Positions 24,276 to 33,600 of a stretch of DNA of 35,683 nt are shown one piece after another; position 1 is the stretch's first letter, and each line of letters starts with the position of its first letter. The translations under genes and the position numbers were made by a program. The notes under the pieces are model-generated. The model worked only from the letters and a program-made list of their open reading frames with translations. It did not search any database and was not told the DNA's origin. This DNA is from Saprospiraceae bacterium (GTDB lineage: Bacteria; Bacteroidota; Bacteroidia; Chitinophagales; Saprospiraceae): the NCBI GenBank assembly GCA_017985675.1, contig JAGNXB010000022.1:1-35683 (forward strand). Reading direction: 5' to 3'.

Positions 24276-24370
24276 AATAACCGAATAACCGAATAACCGA
24301 ATAACCGAATAACCGAATAACCGAATAACCGAATAACCGAATAACCGAATAACCGAATAACCGAATAACC
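24276..24370. repeat. 8-bp tandem array, ~12 perfect copies (AATAACCG)
   Basis: AATAACCG is repeated almost twelve times with no mismatch over 95 bases, ending 13 bases before the stop codon of the TPR-CHAT gene, in the gap between convergent genes. Such perfection points to recent slippage expansion. An antisense frame across it encodes a repeated GYSVIRLF octapeptide, but this is a consequence of the period (three units equal eight codons). Confidence 0.95.
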
Positions 24371-24383
24371 TTTTATAAAAAAA

Positions 24384-27269
24384 TTACTCAACTAATACAA
24401 ATCCAGCCCAGGAATAGGGATTAAAAAAACGGTCCCGCATTTCTCTTTGCGTTTTCCTGAATGCATTAGGAATAGTCATTTTTTCTTCCAGCCAATTTTT
24501 ATAAAATGAGGTCATAAATTCCATTGTCTCCCTGTCGGGTACTTGCCAAAGGGACATGATCAGGTATTTTGCACCGGCTATTTTAAAAGCGCGTTGCAGG
24601 CCATATACGCCTTCGTTCCCTTTTATATCACCGAGTCCTGTTTCACAGGCTGACAATACAACTAATGCTGTATTGCGCAAGTCCAGCTGGCTGATTTCAT
24701 AGGCGGTAAGTATGCCATCTTCTACCCCTGGCAAGGATTGTCCTCCGGTCCATACCTGGTTGCCTCCAGCAAGGATTAAACCCGATCGAATCATTGGATT
24801 GTCAGCTAATTGGAATACCGATGCCGTTGAGGGGATTTCAGGGGAAACGGAAGGGTCAGGAAAAAAGAAGCCGTGCGAAGCCACGTGTAATACTGCCGGC
24901 GATGAGGCTGTATTATTATGGCCCATTGATTTAAATTGTTCTTCCGTGCCTGTATTGCCGGTATAATAATTCACATTAAATGATGCCGCCTCAGTTATGT
25001 TTTTGATAATCGATGCTTCTTTTTCCGTCCATTTCAAATAGGTCCAGGAATTAGATCCTCTTGATTCTTTGGTCCTGGATGTGGAATCATTTCCCTTATG
25101 CTGCCCCGTTTCTTCCGAATTTCCCCGGGCCATCTCATTATTTATTAACAGGGAATCCGTATCATATTGTATACCACCAAATACTGCAATAGCCGGGTTA
25201 TTGGGTAATTGTACGGAAGTGTCTGTGTACACGATCTGCCGCGTGCTGCCCAGGGATGTTAGCGCATATTTATCGGATAATATCTGCTCGTCATTGATCG
25301 GAATGCCACCCATATTTAATCGATGCAAAACACCTGTGCCAGAAACATATATGGTATGGACAGCCGGAAGACCAAATTCTTCCAAAGGCTCCCAAATCAT
25401 TTCGTATAAGGAGCGTTTGGGCGTGCCAATTTTGACCAATCCTCGGTCAGCATAAGCATAGAGATCATTCACAAAATCAGCGCGTCTTTCTGATTTGTAT
25501 TCCAGCAGGGCATTGAGTTCTTTTTCTTCAAATAGGGGAATTAATGCAGGTTCATTCATACCGGGAAGCAACACTAAAGCACTGTACATAATGCTGTCTT
25601 TTTTGTCCGGATCATATAAATTGTAATGAATGAATTCAATGAGAGCCTCCCCTTTTTTCAATTTTTGTTGTACATGTTTCCAGGTCACCTGTTGTTGCAA
25701 CAACGGCATATCCGCCACTTGAATAAATAATTCCTTTTCAAGTGCAGTTGCTTTATTTTCCAGTTCGGGCACATCTTTGCGTGCATCAAATTGTTTTGCA
25801 TATTCTTTTGATAGTCGCCGTTGGAGGGTACTGAGTTGAAGATAAATTTTATTTGCTTCCGGGCTGTTTTGTATGCGTTGCCGGACTTGTTTGGCGCTAA
25901 ATAAGACGTATCCTTTGTGAAATAAAGTCAGATCCAAACAATCACCAATACCTTCCTTCAAATAGTTTTGATTGAGTTGGATAAAGGAATAATATTGATC
26001 CTGAATTTCTTTAAATCTGGTATTGAAGGTGATTTGTTCCTGTTCGGAGAGATGTGTGGCAGCATGGATCATCATCTTTTGTTGTAACAGCACAGCATCC
26101 TTCATAGGGGCATGTGCCTCCTTTATTTTTGCCATGCGCCAATATACCCTGGCGAGACTATTCATACTGTTTCCATAATCCGGATGTTCTTTTCCGAGGG
26201 AGCGTTCTCTGATTGATCCGGCTTCTAAAAATAGCGCTAAAGCAGCGGGGTAATCACCCATTTGCTCTCTTAATTCGCCGAGGCTACTTAATCCTTGTGC
26301 ATATACCGGAAGATCTTTACCATAGATTCCTTCCCATATAGCCAACGCCTCCCTGTACAGCTCCACTGCTGCATCATGTTGTCCTCTCTTTTTATGGAGA
26401 GTAGCCAGATTATGAATAGCAGCGGCTACATTATTGTGCTTTTCGCCCAATATTTTTTTCCATATTTCAAGGGCTTCTTTGTACAAGATTTCAGCTTCTT
26501 CATATCGCTGTATTTCCTGGTATAAATTAGCCAGATTGTTCAGGGAAACGGCGTAGGCGGGATGTTCTTTTCCTATTTGTTTTTCACGAATGGCGCGTGC
26601 TTCTATGTAAAGCGTTTCGGCTTCAGCATACCGCCCCAAACGAACATATAATACCGCAAGGTTATTTAAGCTCCAAGCGTAATCGCTGTGGGTTTTACCT
26701 AGATGTTTTTCCCTCAGATTGCGGGCCTGAATTTGATAATATTCTGATTGTTTGTAATTTCCTTGTTTAAAATAGTGATCACCAAGATTTGCCAGGCTCC
26801 AAAAATAGTCGGGGTGCTCCGCACCCAGGGTGAGTTTACGCAATTCGAGTGATCGGAAATATAAGGGCTCTGCCTCTTCAAATCGGGCGTTGGCACTATA
26901 CAAAACAGCCAGGTTATTAAGGCTCCAGGCGAGATCTTCAGGAAAGTTTTCAGGCAGCGATTCCAGTTTTTCCAGCGAGGCCAGGTAATAATTTTCGGCT
27001 TCATCTGCCCGGTCCAATCGGTCAAAGGTGCGACCATGATTAAATAAACAACGGGCATAGCGCACACTCTGGGTATCGGCAATCGCGATTGCTTTCCCTT
27101 TGGCTAGGGCGATAACATCCAACGCATCTGAAAATTTTTGTTTGCCTATCAGTGCGCGGTTGAGCTGGATGAGGCTGTCTATTTCGTTTTGGATCTTCAG
27201 TGTGTCCGGCGATTGCCCCATTAGAAAGCCGGGTACAATAAGGAAGAATATCCAAAGCTTATTTTTCAA
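24384..27269 (-). CDS. Exported TPR-CHAT protein (kinesin-light-chain-like TPRs plus caspase-fold CHAT domain)
   Basis: The 961-residue protein starts with a signal peptide (residues 1 to ~19, FFLIVPGFLMGQ-S). About eight to nine TPRs of the kinesin-light-chain type follow (~70-400), with repeating A-x-SLNNLA-x-LY, Y-x-EAE-x-LY and GKEHP-x-Y elements. A helical linker (~400-560) leads to a C-terminal CHAT caspase-like domain (~620-961). The catalytic dyad is visible: His799 in LHVASHGFF and Cys875 in VLSACETGLGD. The domain ends MSLWQVPD and PYSWAGFVLV as usual. CHAT proteins are proteases or their relatives; the TPRs probably bind a partner that controls activity. The signal peptide places it in the periplasm or beyond, unlike cytosolic CRISPR- or defence-linked TPR-CHAT proteins. 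The substrate is unknown. It is monocistronic or follows rpoN by 264 bases. Confidence 0.92.
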   Translation of the reverse strand: MKNKLWIFFLIVPGFLMGQSPDTLKIQNEIDSLIQLNRALIGKQKFSDALDVIALAKGKAIAIADTQSVRYARCLFNHGRTFDRLDRADEAENYYLASLEKLESLPENFPEDLAWSLNNLAVLYSANARFEEAEPLYFRSLELRKLTLGAEHPDYFWSLANLGDHYFKQGNYKQSEYYQIQARNLREKHLGKTHSDYAWSLNNLAVLYVRLGRYAEAETLYIEARAIREKQIGKEHPAYAVSLNNLANLYQEIQRYEEAEILYKEALEIWKKILGEKHNNVAAAIHNLATLHKKRGQHDAAVELYREALAIWEGIYGKDLPVYAQGLSSLGELREQMGDYPAALALFLEAGSIRERSLGKEHPDYGNSMNSLARVYWRMAKIKEAHAPMKDAVLLQQKMMIHAATHLSEQEQITFNTRFKEIQDQYYSFIQLNQNYLKEGIGDCLDLTLFHKGYVLFSAKQVRQRIQNSPEANKIYLQLSTLQRRLSKEYAKQFDARKDVPELENKATALEKELFIQVADMPLLQQQVTWKHVQQKLKKGEALIEFIHYNLYDPDKKDSIMYSALVLLPGMNEPALIPLFEEKELNALLEYKSERRADFVNDLYAYADRGLVKIGTPKRSLYEMIWEPLEEFGLPAVHTIYVSGTGVLHRLNMGGIPINDEQILSDKYALTSLGSTRQIVYTDTSVQLPNNPAIAVFGGIQYDTDSLLINNEMARGNSEETGQHKGNDSTSRTKESRGSNSWTYLKWTEKEASIIKNITEAASFNVNYYTGNTGTEEQFKSMGHNNTASSPAVLHVASHGFFFPDPSVSPEIPSTASVFQLADNPMIRSGLILAGGNQVWTGGQSLPGVEDGILTAYEISQLDLRNTALVVLSACETGLGDIKGNEGVYGLQRAFKIAGAKYLIMSLWQVPDRETMEFMTSFYKNWLEEKMTIPNAFRKTQREMRDRFFNPYSWAGFVLVE

Positions 27270-27367
27270 TCCAGATTTTTCTATCCTGCAATATACGTAT
27301 TGTTGGGTAAAAGGGTAATTTAGGATTGAGACCTGATAAGATAGGAAGGGCTCTAGCGTATGTAGTC

Positions 27368-27492
27368 CAGGAGGGGAGGAGTCAAGGAGGGGGTGCCCAA
27401 AGGCGCTAACAGGTTGGGGGTTATTGTGTTAGTATTGGTTAAAAATTATTGTCAGCGTTTAGGTCAGTGTCCGTGCTGTACCGTGCCTAAAC
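27368..27492. repeat. Small G-rich repeat and a GTTTAGG/CCTAAAC hairpin in the rpoN-CHAT gap
   Basis: GGAGGGGAGGAGTCAAGGAGGG at ~27371-27392 is a short copy of the G-rich module C. GTTTAGG at 27457-27463 pairs with CCTAAAC at 27486-27492 across a 22-base loop. Read on the minus strand it lies downstream of rpoN with a T-run some 12 bases further on, so it is at best a weak terminator. Confidence 0.3.
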
Positions 27493-27533
27493 ATTAAACC
27501 CTAAACCCTTCAGCGAATAACCTAAAGTATACC

Positions 27534-29081
27534 TTACAATACCTTCCGAAGTCGGGCTACGGGTACATTTAGTTGCTCGCGATATTTGGCGACGGTTCGG
27601 CGGGCGATATTGTAACCTTTATTGCGGAGCATAATTTTCAGCTTTTCATCCGAATATGGTTTGCGTTTGTTTTCGGAGGTGATAATATCTGTCAGAATTT
27701 TTTTCACCTCTAGGGTTGAGACTTCATCACCACTATCTGTTTGGAGCGATTCAGAGAAAAAATCCTTGAGTCGTTTGGTGCCAAATTCCGTTTGTACAAA
27801 CTTACTGTTGGCAACCCTTGAAACAGTAGATATATCTAGTCCGGTAATGTCGGCTATATCCTTCAGGATCATAGGTCGCAGCTTACGCTGGTCACCGGTG
27901 AGAAAAAATTCTTTTTGGTAATTCAGGATAGCGTACATGGACCGGAACATCGTATCCTGCCGTTGCCGGATGGCATCAATAAACCAACGGGCAGAGTCAA
28001 TTTTTTGCTTGATAAAAAAGAAGGCTTCTTTTTCTTTTTGGCCGATGCGTTTGCCCTGGTTGGTTTCTTTAAAAGACCGCAGCATATCGGCATAATGGTC
28101 ATTGACCCTCAGATCCGGCGCGTTGCGATTATTGAGTTGTAATTCTAATTCGCCATCGCGGTTAAATACTAAAAAATCGGGCACGATATAATGGATCGGA
28201 TCATTACCGCCACCTGTAAATCCACTGGCCGGTTTGGGATTAAGTTTGAGGATTACATCAATAGCCTGTTTGAGCTGTGATTCCTTGAGACTTAATTGTC
28301 GTTGTAATTTTGGATAGTGCTTTTTGGTAAATTCGTTGAAATACTTTTCCAGAATCCGAAAAGCAATCATTAACGTATCCAATTCTTCATCATCCGCTTC
28401 TTCGCGGGCATGGGAAAGTTTGAGTCTGATCTGAAGTAACAAACATTCGCGCAGGTCACGTGCACCGATGCCGGGAGGATCCAGACTTTGGATCCGTGTT
28501 AACATAGCCAGGACCTCCTCTTCCGTAGCGGAGACATTTTGACTAAAAAGCAAGTCATCTACGATGGCTATGGGTTCACGACGCAGGTACCCATCATCAT
28601 CGATACTTCCTATGATTTGATTGGCGATTGCCAGCATCCGGTCATCATCGATATTAAACAATCCCAGTTGCTCCATGAGGTAGTCATTCAGGGAGTTTTG
28701 TACTGCGATGGGGATCTGTTTTTGTTCCTCTGGTTGACCTTCTTCCGTGCGATATTTATAGCTTGCGGGGTCGTCGTCGATATAATCATTGAGATAATCC
28801 TCCATTTCGAAGGTTTCCGGCCCTTCTTCGATGGGCTCATTATCTATTTCATAATCATCATCACCGGATGCGATATCGTCATCCTGCATGATTTCGTCCT
28901 CTTTATCGTTTTCGTAGAGATCATCGTTCTCATTGGTTTCTTCCAAGGCAGGATTAGATTCGATCTCTTCCTGGATGCGCTGGTCGAGGATAGCCGTAGG
29001 AATTTGCAGCAGCTTCATAAGCTGTATTTGCTGTGGAGACAGCTTCTGCAACATTTTCTGGCTAAGGCTTTGCTTCAACAT
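27534..29081 (-). CDS. rpoN: RNA polymerase sigma-54 factor RpoN
   Basis: Sigma-54 directs RNA polymerase to -24/-12 promoters and needs AAA+ activators. The 515-residue protein has the Gln/Leu-rich activator-interacting region I (MLKQSLSQKMLQKLSPQQIQLMKLLQIP), a very acidic region II (~48-105), the core-binding domain (~130-320) and the DNA-binding C-terminal domain. The helix-turn-helix segment reads DISTVSRVANSKF, and the RpoN box ARRTVAKYRE lies at ~493-502. The length is typical of the phylum. No activator, PTS or hpf gene is adjacent in the window. Upstream (29082-29248) I find no clear promoter. Confidence 0.97.
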   Translation of the reverse strand: MLKQSLSQKMLQKLSPQQIQLMKLLQIPTAILDQRIQEEIESNPALEETNENDDLYENDKEDEIMQDDDIASGDDDYEIDNEPIEEGPETFEMEDYLNDYIDDDPASYKYRTEEGQPEEQKQIPIAVQNSLNDYLMEQLGLFNIDDDRMLAIANQIIGSIDDDGYLRREPIAIVDDLLFSQNVSATEEEVLAMLTRIQSLDPPGIGARDLRECLLLQIRLKLSHAREEADDEELDTLMIAFRILEKYFNEFTKKHYPKLQRQLSLKESQLKQAIDVILKLNPKPASGFTGGGNDPIHYIVPDFLVFNRDGELELQLNNRNAPDLRVNDHYADMLRSFKETNQGKRIGQKEKEAFFFIKQKIDSARWFIDAIRQRQDTMFRSMYAILNYQKEFFLTGDQRKLRPMILKDIADITGLDISTVSRVANSKFVQTEFGTKRLKDFFSESLQTDSGDEVSTLEVKKILTDIITSENKRKPYSDEKLKIMLRNKGYNIARRTVAKYREQLNVPVARLRKVL

Positions 29082-29248
29082 GGGAACGGGCTTGTAAAGG
29101 TCTTTCGAAGGATAACGGTTTTAGTGGGTGCTTTTGTTCCGAACGTAAAATTATAAATTTTCATATATAACTCCTTGTCCGGAATAAAGCAGACAGGATA
29201 ATAATACGATAGCTGATGCAGAAGGTTTCGGTATTGGATGGTTAAAGG

Positions 29249-29317
29249 GGAATCTGAGAATCTGGAATCTGGAATTCGGATGCGGGATGAAAGAATCTGG
29301 AATTGGGGAATCAGGAA
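29249..29317 (+). repeat. Module A repeat (AATCTGGAAT units)
   Basis: GGGGAATCTGAGAATCTGG, AATCTGGAATTCGG and then GAATCTGGAATTGGGGAATC at 29293-29312 form a tract of the AATCTGGAAT family. The last 20-mer recurs exactly at 29553-29572 on the far side of the inverted-repeat element that follows. Confidence 0.75.
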
Positions 29318-29554
29318 TCAATGTCGTTTAGTTAAGAATGGTCAGTAACTATTACTCTTAAAGATCATCGCGGCTAGTTCAACCCCTTCAGGGTTGGAAA
29401 TGCTCCTTTTGTTTACCCCGGGTTGCACCCGGGGCTATGGATATTGAAGCCCTGCAGGCTTCGGCATTGGGATATTTTAGCGGCGATATCGACCCGTTGC
29501 AAAAGGTTGGACTGCCTTATAAGTCAGCTAAGATGCTGAACTAAAGGACATTGA
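29318..29554. mobile_element. Second inverted-repeat-bounded non-coding element (237 bp) holding three hairpins
   Basis: TCAATGTCGTTTAGTT at 29318-29333 and AACTAAAGGACATTGA at 29539-29554 are inverted repeats with 15 of 16 positions matching; weaker complementarity continues inward. The pair brackets a stretch with three strong hairpins and no ORF. The element is flanked by an exact 20-bp direct repeat, GAATCTGGAATTGGGGAATC (29293-29312 and 29553-29572), the second copy sharing two bases with the right end. This could be an insertion into a module A tract or an element built with it. No transposase is nearby. Confidence 0.45.
29379..29462. repeat. REP-like cluster of three hairpins
   Basis: Three palindromes follow each other. 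The first is CAACCC-CTTCA-GGGTTG (29380-29396). The second is CCCCGGGT-TGC-ACCCGGGG (29416-29434, perfect 8-bp stem). The third is GAAGCC-CTGCA-GGCTTC (29446-29462). The style (CCTTCAGGG, CCCGGGTTGCACCCGGG, CCTGCAGG) is one I recall from repetitive extragenic palindromes of Bacteroidota genomes, which are often mobilised by Y1/REP-associated transposases. Only this copy is in the window. There is no T-run. Confidence 0.6.
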
Positions 29555-29703
29555 ATCTGGAATTGGGGAATCTGGAATCTGGAATCGTGGCGCGGGTTGC
29601 GAAGTGTTTGTCGGGAATCGACACTTGACACGCCACGCTCCACACTAAACCCTCCTCAACTCCTCAACTCCTCAACTCCTCAACTCCCTCAAACCCTCCT
29701 CAC
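29553..29703. repeat. Mosaic repeat ending inside the rlmB coding region
   Basis: Module A (GAATCTGGAATTGGGGAATC and two more AATCTGG units, to ~29586) comes first. A hairpin follows with CGTGGCG/CGCCACG (29586-29592, 29631-29637) enclosing AAGTGT/ACACTT. Then comes the CT-rich module C with CTCCTCAACTCCTCAACT units (29650-29703). Module C here is the reverse complement of the G-rich repeats at 10471 and 24113, and it encodes the C-terminal tail and stop of rlmB on the minus strand. Confidence 0.75.
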
Positions 29704-30448
29704 TAAAAGTGCCCCTCTGCCGCATAGTTTCATAAAGCAAAATGCCAGCAGCCACAGAGACATTGTAGGAATCCACACTGCGGGATTGGGGGATGCGAAT
29801 ACGGATATCGAGGAGTTTATTCAGCTTGTCGCTGATCCCGTCATGTTCGCTGCCCATGATGAGGCACATGGGATCGCGGAGGTCGGCATCGAACGGTAAA
29901 ACGCTCCCTTTTAACGCGGCTCCGGCGAGCTTGATGCCGGAATCTTTGAGATAGCGTGCAGCGGACCACAAGGGCTCTTCACGACAGACGGGCAGATGAA
30001 GGAGCGCTCCTGCCGATGCCTTTACTGCATCTTCGTTAAATCGCGCTACATCCCGCATGCCCACGATAAGGGCATGTGCGCCCGCAGCAAGTGCAGACCG
30101 GGCAATGGCACCGGCATTGCGGACATCGGTAATTCCATCAAGTAAAACGAATAACGGCGTTTCGCCTTTTTCATAAATGGCAGGAACGATATCTTCCAAC
30201 CTTGAAAATTCAATGGCCGAGCGCCAGGCTATGACACCCTGGTGATTGCCATTCCAAATCCTGTTTAGTGCAGCAGATGGGACCACTTTTAAAGGGATTC
30301 GACGCAATTTGCACGTTTCCCGAATCATGCTCTCCGCCAACCCTTTTGCGCCATCCGCAAGCCAGACTGCATCAACGGGAATCCCGGACTCCAGTGCCTC
30401 CTGTACGGGGTGTCGGCCCCCTATAAAATCCTTCACCTTTGGCTGCAT
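29672..30448 (-). CDS. rlmB: RlmB-type 23S rRNA 2'-O-methyltransferase (TrmH/SpoU family)
   Basis: This SPOUT-fold enzyme methylates a ribose 2'-OH with SAM; the closest match is RlmB (23S rRNA G2251). From the ATG at 30448 it is 258 residues: an N-terminal SpoU substrate-binding domain (GGRHPVQEAL to ~75) and a catalytic knotted domain. Motif 1 is LLDGITDVRNAGAIARSA (Asn111), motif 2 LIMGSEHDGIS (Glu201), and motif 3 IRIPQSRSVDSYNVSVAAGI (Asn229). An earlier ATG at 30478 would add ten residues without conservation. The last ~10 residues (EEGLRELRS) and the stop come from the GAGG-rich repeat; relatives usually end soon after YETMRQR. A tRNA ribose methyltransferase of the same family is the alternative. 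Confidence 0.92.
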   Translation of the reverse strand: MQPKVKDFIGGRHPVQEALESGIPVDAVWLADGAKGLAESMIRETCKLRRIPLKVVPSAALNRIWNGNHQGVIAWRSAIEFSRLEDIVPAIYEKGETPLFVLLDGITDVRNAGAIARSALAAGAHALIVGMRDVARFNEDAVKASAGALLHLPVCREEPLWSAARYLKDSGIKLAGAALKGSVLPFDADLRDPMCLIMGSEHDGISDKLNKLLDIRIRIPQSRSVDSYNVSVAAGILLYETMRQRGTFSEEGLRELRS

Positions 30449-30526
30449 AATATGGGAATGTTGAATATTGGACGTCAAATAACGACATTCTTCACGCTTT
30501 GCGAACTAAAATTTAACATAAAGCAT

Positions 30527-30534
30527 TAACTTTG
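30527..30534 (+). promoter_or_regulatory. Candidate -7 element TAACTTTG for the M36 protease
   Basis: The TAnnTTTG match is exact, 68 bases before the start. TTTG at 30498-30501 lies 25 bases upstream, longer than the usual 19-21 spacing. Confidence 0.45.
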
Positions 30535-30602
30535 AAAACTCAAATGGCTATTCTGCCAATCCACAATCTTGTTATTCACTTTACGCCTAACCAACAATTC
30601 GA

Positions 30603-33600
30603 ATGAAACTGTTCAGTACTCTGTTTTTCATGGTCTTTGTGCCTATGTTTTTAATGGCCCAGATGCAAACCTCTCTTGACGTAGCCATGCGCTATCTGGA
30701 GAGCCAGACCAAGACTTGGGGTATTACCCAGGCAGATATCAGCGACCTGGCCATCAGTGATGGGTACACCAGCGAACAAACTAAAGCTACCTACTTATAC
30801 CTCATCCAACGGCATAAAGGGGTGGAAGTATACAATGCCATGACCAATTTGACCATTTTTAATGGAAAGGTTTTGTCTGCAGGTAATCGTCTGATCCCCC
30901 GCCTTGCTGATAAGGTCAACGCCACCAAACCAGTGCTTACTGCCCGCCAGGCTCTGGAAAGTGCTATCATACACTTGGGTATGCAGCCTGCAAGTGAGTT
31001 CACAGTGGTCAAACGGGTTTCTTCGAATGAAATGACCTTTGATAAAGGCCATTTTTCCCGCGCCAATGTCCCTGTCAAATTGCGTTATCAGCCTATGGCC
31101 GACGGAAGTATTCGCCTGGCCTGGGACATGGCTATTGACGCCGTTAATGGGGGCGATTACTGGCACTTGCGTATTGATGCACTCAATGGGAAAGTACTGG
31201 ATCAAGGTTCGTATACCCTCAAATGTTCGTTCGAAACAGGTCACGCAGACAACTGTGCGCATTATGCGGCTATTGAACATCGGACTGTGCAATCTGTCCA
31301 ACAGGCAAGGGGTGCTACCATGACCAACACAACTGTAGCAGGTACATATAATGTTTTACCTTTTCCTGTAGAGAGTCCGGCGCATGGTGCTCGTGCCTTA
31401 GTTATAGAGCCAGCAGATCCGGTCGCCTCCCCTTTTGGCTGGCATGATACGGACGGTATGCCCGGCGCCGAATTCACGACTACCAGGGGCAACAACGTGC
31501 GCGCTTTTGAAGCTCGGAATGGCAATTTTTCATCCAATAACAATGAACCAAACGGAGGAGCTAATCTGGTATTCGATTTTCCTTTAGATCCAACATCAGA
31601 ACCTGATGCCTTCACGGCCGCAGCAACCGTAAATCTGTTTTATGCCATCAACCGAATGCACGATATAACCTATCATTATGGATTTACTGAAGAAGCCGGC
31701 AATTTCCAGACAACCAACTACACTAACTTTGGTGTAGGTGGTGACCATGTCAATGGCCTCGCACAGTTTGGTGCTGTCGGACTGACCAATGTGAACAATG
31801 CGGATTTCTCCACCATGCCTGATGGTACAAATGGCCGGATGCGCATGTTTCTTTGGGACCGTTCTTCATCCGGAGCGCTGAAATATCTGACCGTCACTTC
31901 ACCTGACTCCTTATCGGGTACGTATACAACGGCGACGGCTGCATTTGGTCCGCCAATAACCGCCTCTAACCCTATTACCGGTGAAATCGTTATCGTACAA
32001 GACAACACAAATAAACCCACGTTGGGCTGCCAGATACCCGCAAATAATCTAACGGGTAAAATTGCCCTGATTGACCGTGGGGATTGCGAATTTGGACGTA
32101 AAGTGGTCAATGCGCAGGGGAAAGGTGCCATTGCTGTGATCATTTGTAATATTCCCGGCGGTACTGAAGTAACCTCAATGGGAGGGGGTGCAGTTGGCAG
32201 TCAGGCTAATATTCCTTCGGTGCTGATCTCCCTTTCAGATTGCAATAAAATCCGGATAGCCGCAGGAAATGGCTTGACAGCTACCCTACAGGCACCTGCT
32301 AATCCCGAACCACCGGAATTAGTGGATGGTAGCCTGGATAATGGCGTCATTGCCCACGAATTTGCACACGGTATTTCCAATCGCTTAACCGGCGGCCCCT
32401 CCAATACAGGTTGCCTCTCCGGTGAAGAGCAGATGGGCGAAGGCTGGTCTGACTTCTTTACCCTCGTTACAACTGCCGATCCAAATGACCTGCCGAATCA
32501 ACGCCGGGGTATCGGAACGTTCGTGACAAGAGTACCTAATGATGGCAAGGGTCTGCGTTCTTTCCCATATTCGACGGATTTTGCTATCAACCCTTCAACG
32601 TATATTGACATTCGCAGCGAGGCCGTGCCGCACGGTGTAGGCAGCGTGTGGTGTGCGATGCTTTGGGATTTGTATTGGGCTATGGCCGACAAATATGGAT
32701 ATGATCCAGACTTTAGCAATACCTCATCCGGCAATAATAAGGCCGTAAGACTGGTCATGGAAGGAATGCGTATTCAGCCCTGTACACCCGGTTTTGTGAA
32801 TGGTCGTGATGCCATACTTACTGCCGATATGCTGCTTTTTGGTGGAGCCAACCAATGTACCATCTGGGAGGTTTTTGCCCGTCGTGGCTTGGGATTAAAT
32901 GCAGATCAGGGCCTGTCAAGCAGCCGCTCTGATGGCCAGGAAAACTATGATGTTCCCGATTGTCGCCCTGAATTAAAAGTGCGCAAAAACGTGACTCCAA
33001 TCATTGATGCTGGTGACGAAATTGATGTGGAAGTAATCGTAATAAATGATCTGCCTAATCCGGTGACCGGCGTGGTATTGCGTGACCTCATTCCTGATCA
33101 GACAACCTTGATTGCTGGTTCTGCCAATACGGCATTTACACAAAATGGCAGTGAACTTTCATTTGATATTGGCAGCTTGAATAGTGGGGCAAAATATACC
33201 ATTACTTATAGAATTTCCACCCCAAACACATTAGACTCCAGATTGCTGTTTTATGATGGCTGCGAAGCCACAAACGACGATGTGTGGTTGCTGGACTTTG
33301 AATCGGGAGCAAATGAGCCTCCGATTGTATGGGAAATTCAGGATCTGTTTGTACACAGCGGTTCGAATGCCTGGGGTATTATCAACGCCGATACCACCCT
33401 GCGGTCACACCTGCTGATGATCAATCCGGTTACGCTGGATGCAACGCAGCCTGTGCTTCGTTTCAGCCATTATTACAACACCGAGTATCGCGCTGATGGC
33501 GGGTACCTGCAGGTGTCTGTGGACTACGGTGACAACTGGATTACAATTCCTTCAACGACTTTATTTAGAGAGGGGTACGGACCAGCCCCACTGCAATATG

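Noticed and set aside
24113..24391. Minus-strand frame encoding repeated GYSVIRLF octapeptides
   Set aside because: It is the direct translation of the 8-bp array (24 bases equal 8 codons), overlaps the CHAT stop and plsC, and has no domain or start context.
24384..27269. CRISPR-linked TPR-CHAT (Craspase-type) system
   Set aside because: There is no CRISPR array or effector nearby, and the protein has an export signal.
28539..29156. 205-codon plus-strand frame opposite rpoN
   Set aside because: It is antisense to the acidic region II and N-terminus of rpoN; its Ile/Val/Phe-rich composition is the mirror of Asp/Glu codons.
29586..29637. Terminator of rlmB formed by CGTGGCG/CGCCACG
   Set aside because: There is no T-run downstream on the minus strand; treated as part of the repeat mosaic.
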